Assembly (NCBI GenBank): GCA_965220425.1
Contig: OZ244830.1
Span: 1,364,001 to 1,428,000, forward strand
Length of the DNA stretch: 64,000 nt
From: Azophilus sp965220425
GTDB taxonomy: Bacteria; Pseudomonadota; Gammaproteobacteria; Pseudomonadales; Azotimanducaceae
Direction of reading: 5' to 3'
The notes beneath the pieces are model-generated. The model was not told where the DNA came from. It searched no databases and saw nothing but the letters and a program-made list of their open reading frames with translations. The translations under genes were made by a program, and so were the position numbers. This document shows, one piece after another, positions 62,575 through 64,000 of this stretch. How positions within the stretch are numbered: the first letter of the stretch is position 1; the number at the start of each line of letters is the position of its first letter.

Positions 62575-63435
62575 ATGGGCGCTGCAACGGCGGCCGCCGC
62601 CGATCTCCGGTTGCACAGGATTCAGCAGGGCGTCAAATGGACGGTCTATACGCTCCTGCTCGTCAATTTCGGCTTCTATATCGTAGAAGACTCGGTGCGG
62701 GCGGCCCACACCCTCACTGCCGAATCCACCTTCCTGGACTGGACCAGCGAGTTCGCCACCACCATCGACGAGTCGGCCTGGTTCATCCTGCTGTTCATGT
62801 TCGAACTCGAAACCTACGCGCTCAGCGACGAGGCCCTGAAGGGCTGGGTGGCGCGCCTCCTGCACGGGGTGCGCCTGGTCTGTTTCGTCATGATCGCCCA
62901 CACCATCTATGCATACGTCGACAGCGTGGTCAACCTGCAGGCGACGCAGCCGGTCGAAGAAGCATCGAACCTGTGCGACCTGGCGGGCCAGGACCTGTCC
63001 TTTGTCTATAACCTCGAGTACACGGCGGTAACCCGGAACACCTGCGACGGGTTGTCGAGCGCATCCGCCTTCTACCGGGTCGGCGAAGACCCGGTCGTCA
63101 CCGACATGGCCGGCCTGAGCCTCGAACGCGCGCTGTCGTGGGCGGACCTGTACGAAGGAACCGCCTGGCTGCTGGCCCTGCTGGCCATCGAGACGGTGCT
63201 GCGCCTGCAGGACCGCGGCGTTACCGGCGGCACGCTGATGCGAACGGTGAATTGGGGGAAGAACCTGCTGTATGCATCGATTCTCGGGGTCGGCGTATAC
63301 TGGGCATCGCTCGCCCACTGGCTGTATCTGTGGGATGAGATCCTCTGGATCGGCGGCTTCATGGCCATCGACATGAACCTGAGCGAGTGGCGCCAGGAGA
63401 TGCTCGACGAACGGACGGGAGTGGCGCAAGCATGA
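62575..63435 (+). CDS. Conserved multi-spanning membrane protein
   Basis: 286 aa with about five hydrophobic segments (24-40, 66-82, 101-120, 203-217, 236-260). A periplasmic or cytoplasmic loop contains CDLAGQDLSFVYNLEYTAVT and NTCDG, with two cysteines that could pair. It resembles ion-transporter-like uncharacterised proteins, but no family is recognised with confidence. Its stop overlaps the start of the GFA gene (ATGA). Confidence 0.75.
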   Translation: MGAATAAAADLRLHRIQQGVKWTVYTLLLVNFGFYIVEDSVRAAHTLTAESTFLDWTSEFATTIDESAWFILLFMFELETYALSDEALKGWVARLLHGVRLVCFVMIAHTIYAYVDSVVNLQATQPVEEASNLCDLAGQDLSFVYNLEYTAVTRNTCDGLSSASAFYRVGEDPVVTDMAGLSLERALSWADLYEGTAWLLALLAIETVLRLQDRGVTGGTLMRTVNWGKNLLYASILGVGVYWASLAHWLYLWDEILWIGGFMAIDMNLSEWRQEMLDERTGVAQA

Positions 63436-63833
63436 TCCGCGGCCATTGCGAATGCGGCCGGGTCCGCTACGAGGTAGACGGCGGCATCGAGGACTTCAGC
63501 CACTGCCATTGTTCCCAATGCCGCCGCCTGCATGGCGCCGCGTATGCGACCTTCGCCGGCGTTGCACGGCAGAGGTTCCGCTATGTGTCCGGTCAGGCGG
63601 AAATCAAGGTCTACGCGTCGTCTGCATTCAACGACCGGATCTTCTGCGGGGTTTGCGGCTCCGCGATTCTCGTGCACTCGAAGCGGGAACCCAAGTATCT
63701 GTACCTGAGCATGAGCACCGTAGAAGGCGACCCGCCACGCCCGGAAGGATACCACCAGTATGTGAGCTCCAAGGCTCCGTGGCACACGATCACCGACGAC
63801 CGGGAGCAATATGCCGGGGAGCCGCCGGACTGA
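63432..63833 (+). CDS. GFA-family glutathione-dependent formaldehyde-activating enzyme-like protein
   Basis: 133 aa. Zinc-binding cysteines in the GFA pattern: GHCECGRVRYEVDG, HCHCSQCRRLHG, FCGVCGSAILV. Family members include an enzyme that condenses formaldehyde with glutathione, though many have other substrates. A link to the upstream GcvT/FAD operon (one-carbon release) is possible but speculative. It overlaps the membrane-protein gene. Confidence 0.88.
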   Translation: MIRGHCECGRVRYEVDGGIEDFSHCHCSQCRRLHGAAYATFAGVARQRFRYVSGQAEIKVYASSAFNDRIFCGVCGSAILVHSKREPKYLYLSMSTVEGDPPRPEGYHQYVSSKAPWHTITDDREQYAGEPPD

Positions 63834-63835
63834 TG

Positions 63836-64000
63836 CTGATGTTCCCCGTGACCGGTGACGTCCTCGTACCTGCCGCCGCGAGCCTTTGCCTCACCGAATT
63901 GGGCAATCCCCGCGCCCCAACCCGGTTCGGCCTGCTTGCGGGTTCGCAAGCCGTCAATGCGCCCCCACTGAACTTCCCCTTTCCGCCGATGACGTTCGCT
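63836..64000 (+). other. Open frame running off the window
   Basis: From the ATG at 63836 the plus frame is open to the window end (MLMFPVTGDVLVPAAASLCL...). The opposite strand is also open for a similar stretch. I do not recognise either and cannot call a gene. Confidence 0.2.

Overview
The window reads as chromosome of a GC-rich Gram-negative bacterium, most likely a marine or host-associated gammaproteobacterium. The basis is a TonB-dependent receptor, OmpA with thrombospondin-type-3 repeats, a type V autotransporter, type II secretion genes, a TPR-sulfotransferase, GFA and MTHFR-like enzymes, and the dense load of toxin-antitoxin (TA) pairs and repeats. I cannot name a genus. I recognise no rRNA, tRNA or CRISPR array.

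Layout. 1-4.1 kb: end of an acyl-CoA synthetase, a MITE, a coiled-coil gene, then nfeD and slipin. 4.1-6.9 kb: two TA modules (DUF4258/XRE inside direct repeats; AbrB/Doc) coupled to mobA. 7-12 kb: zinc alcohol dehydrogenase, cytochrome b561 and a class II cytochrome c, with nested repeats. 12.2-18.1 kb: MazEF-type pair, gspEFG, a coiled-coil gene and a decaying PIN/Phd pair. 18.4-27.4 kb: two very large secreted proteins sharing a tandem beta domain. 28-32.6 kb: a secreted protein, a group II intron remnant, small coiled-coil genes, an in-frame three-part chimeric ORF and a NYN protein. 32.9-39.5 kb: OmpA and a 1792-aa autotransporter with eleven near-identical 264-bp repeats. 39.6-49.2 kb: a junkyard of MTHFR-like gene, integrase and integrase fragments, intron 5' ends, beta-hydroxylase fragments, coiled-coil genes and a truncated NYN gene. 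49.3-64 kb: TonB receptor, DUF4915 protein, DUF1640 genes, TPR-sulfotransferase, an operon of two FAD oxidoreductases plus a GcvT-fold protein, an AraC-type regulator, a membrane protein and a GFA enzyme.

The main theme is nine small membrane-anchored coiled-coil genes of two architectures. Five have an N-terminal membrane segment, and four are DUF1640-like with a C-terminal one. Most contain in-frame tandem repeats (21, 33, 39 or 51 bp). All four DUF1640-like genes start exactly 6 nt after an extended -10 box (TGN-TANAAT), as expected for leaderless mRNAs. The window is also laced with non-autonomous elements: a MITE family ending CCCGCATnnCnCaCCAA, a dispersed GGTGGGTGTCCCC box, a palindromic repeat, and class C-like group II intron 5' ends placed directly behind rho-independent terminators.
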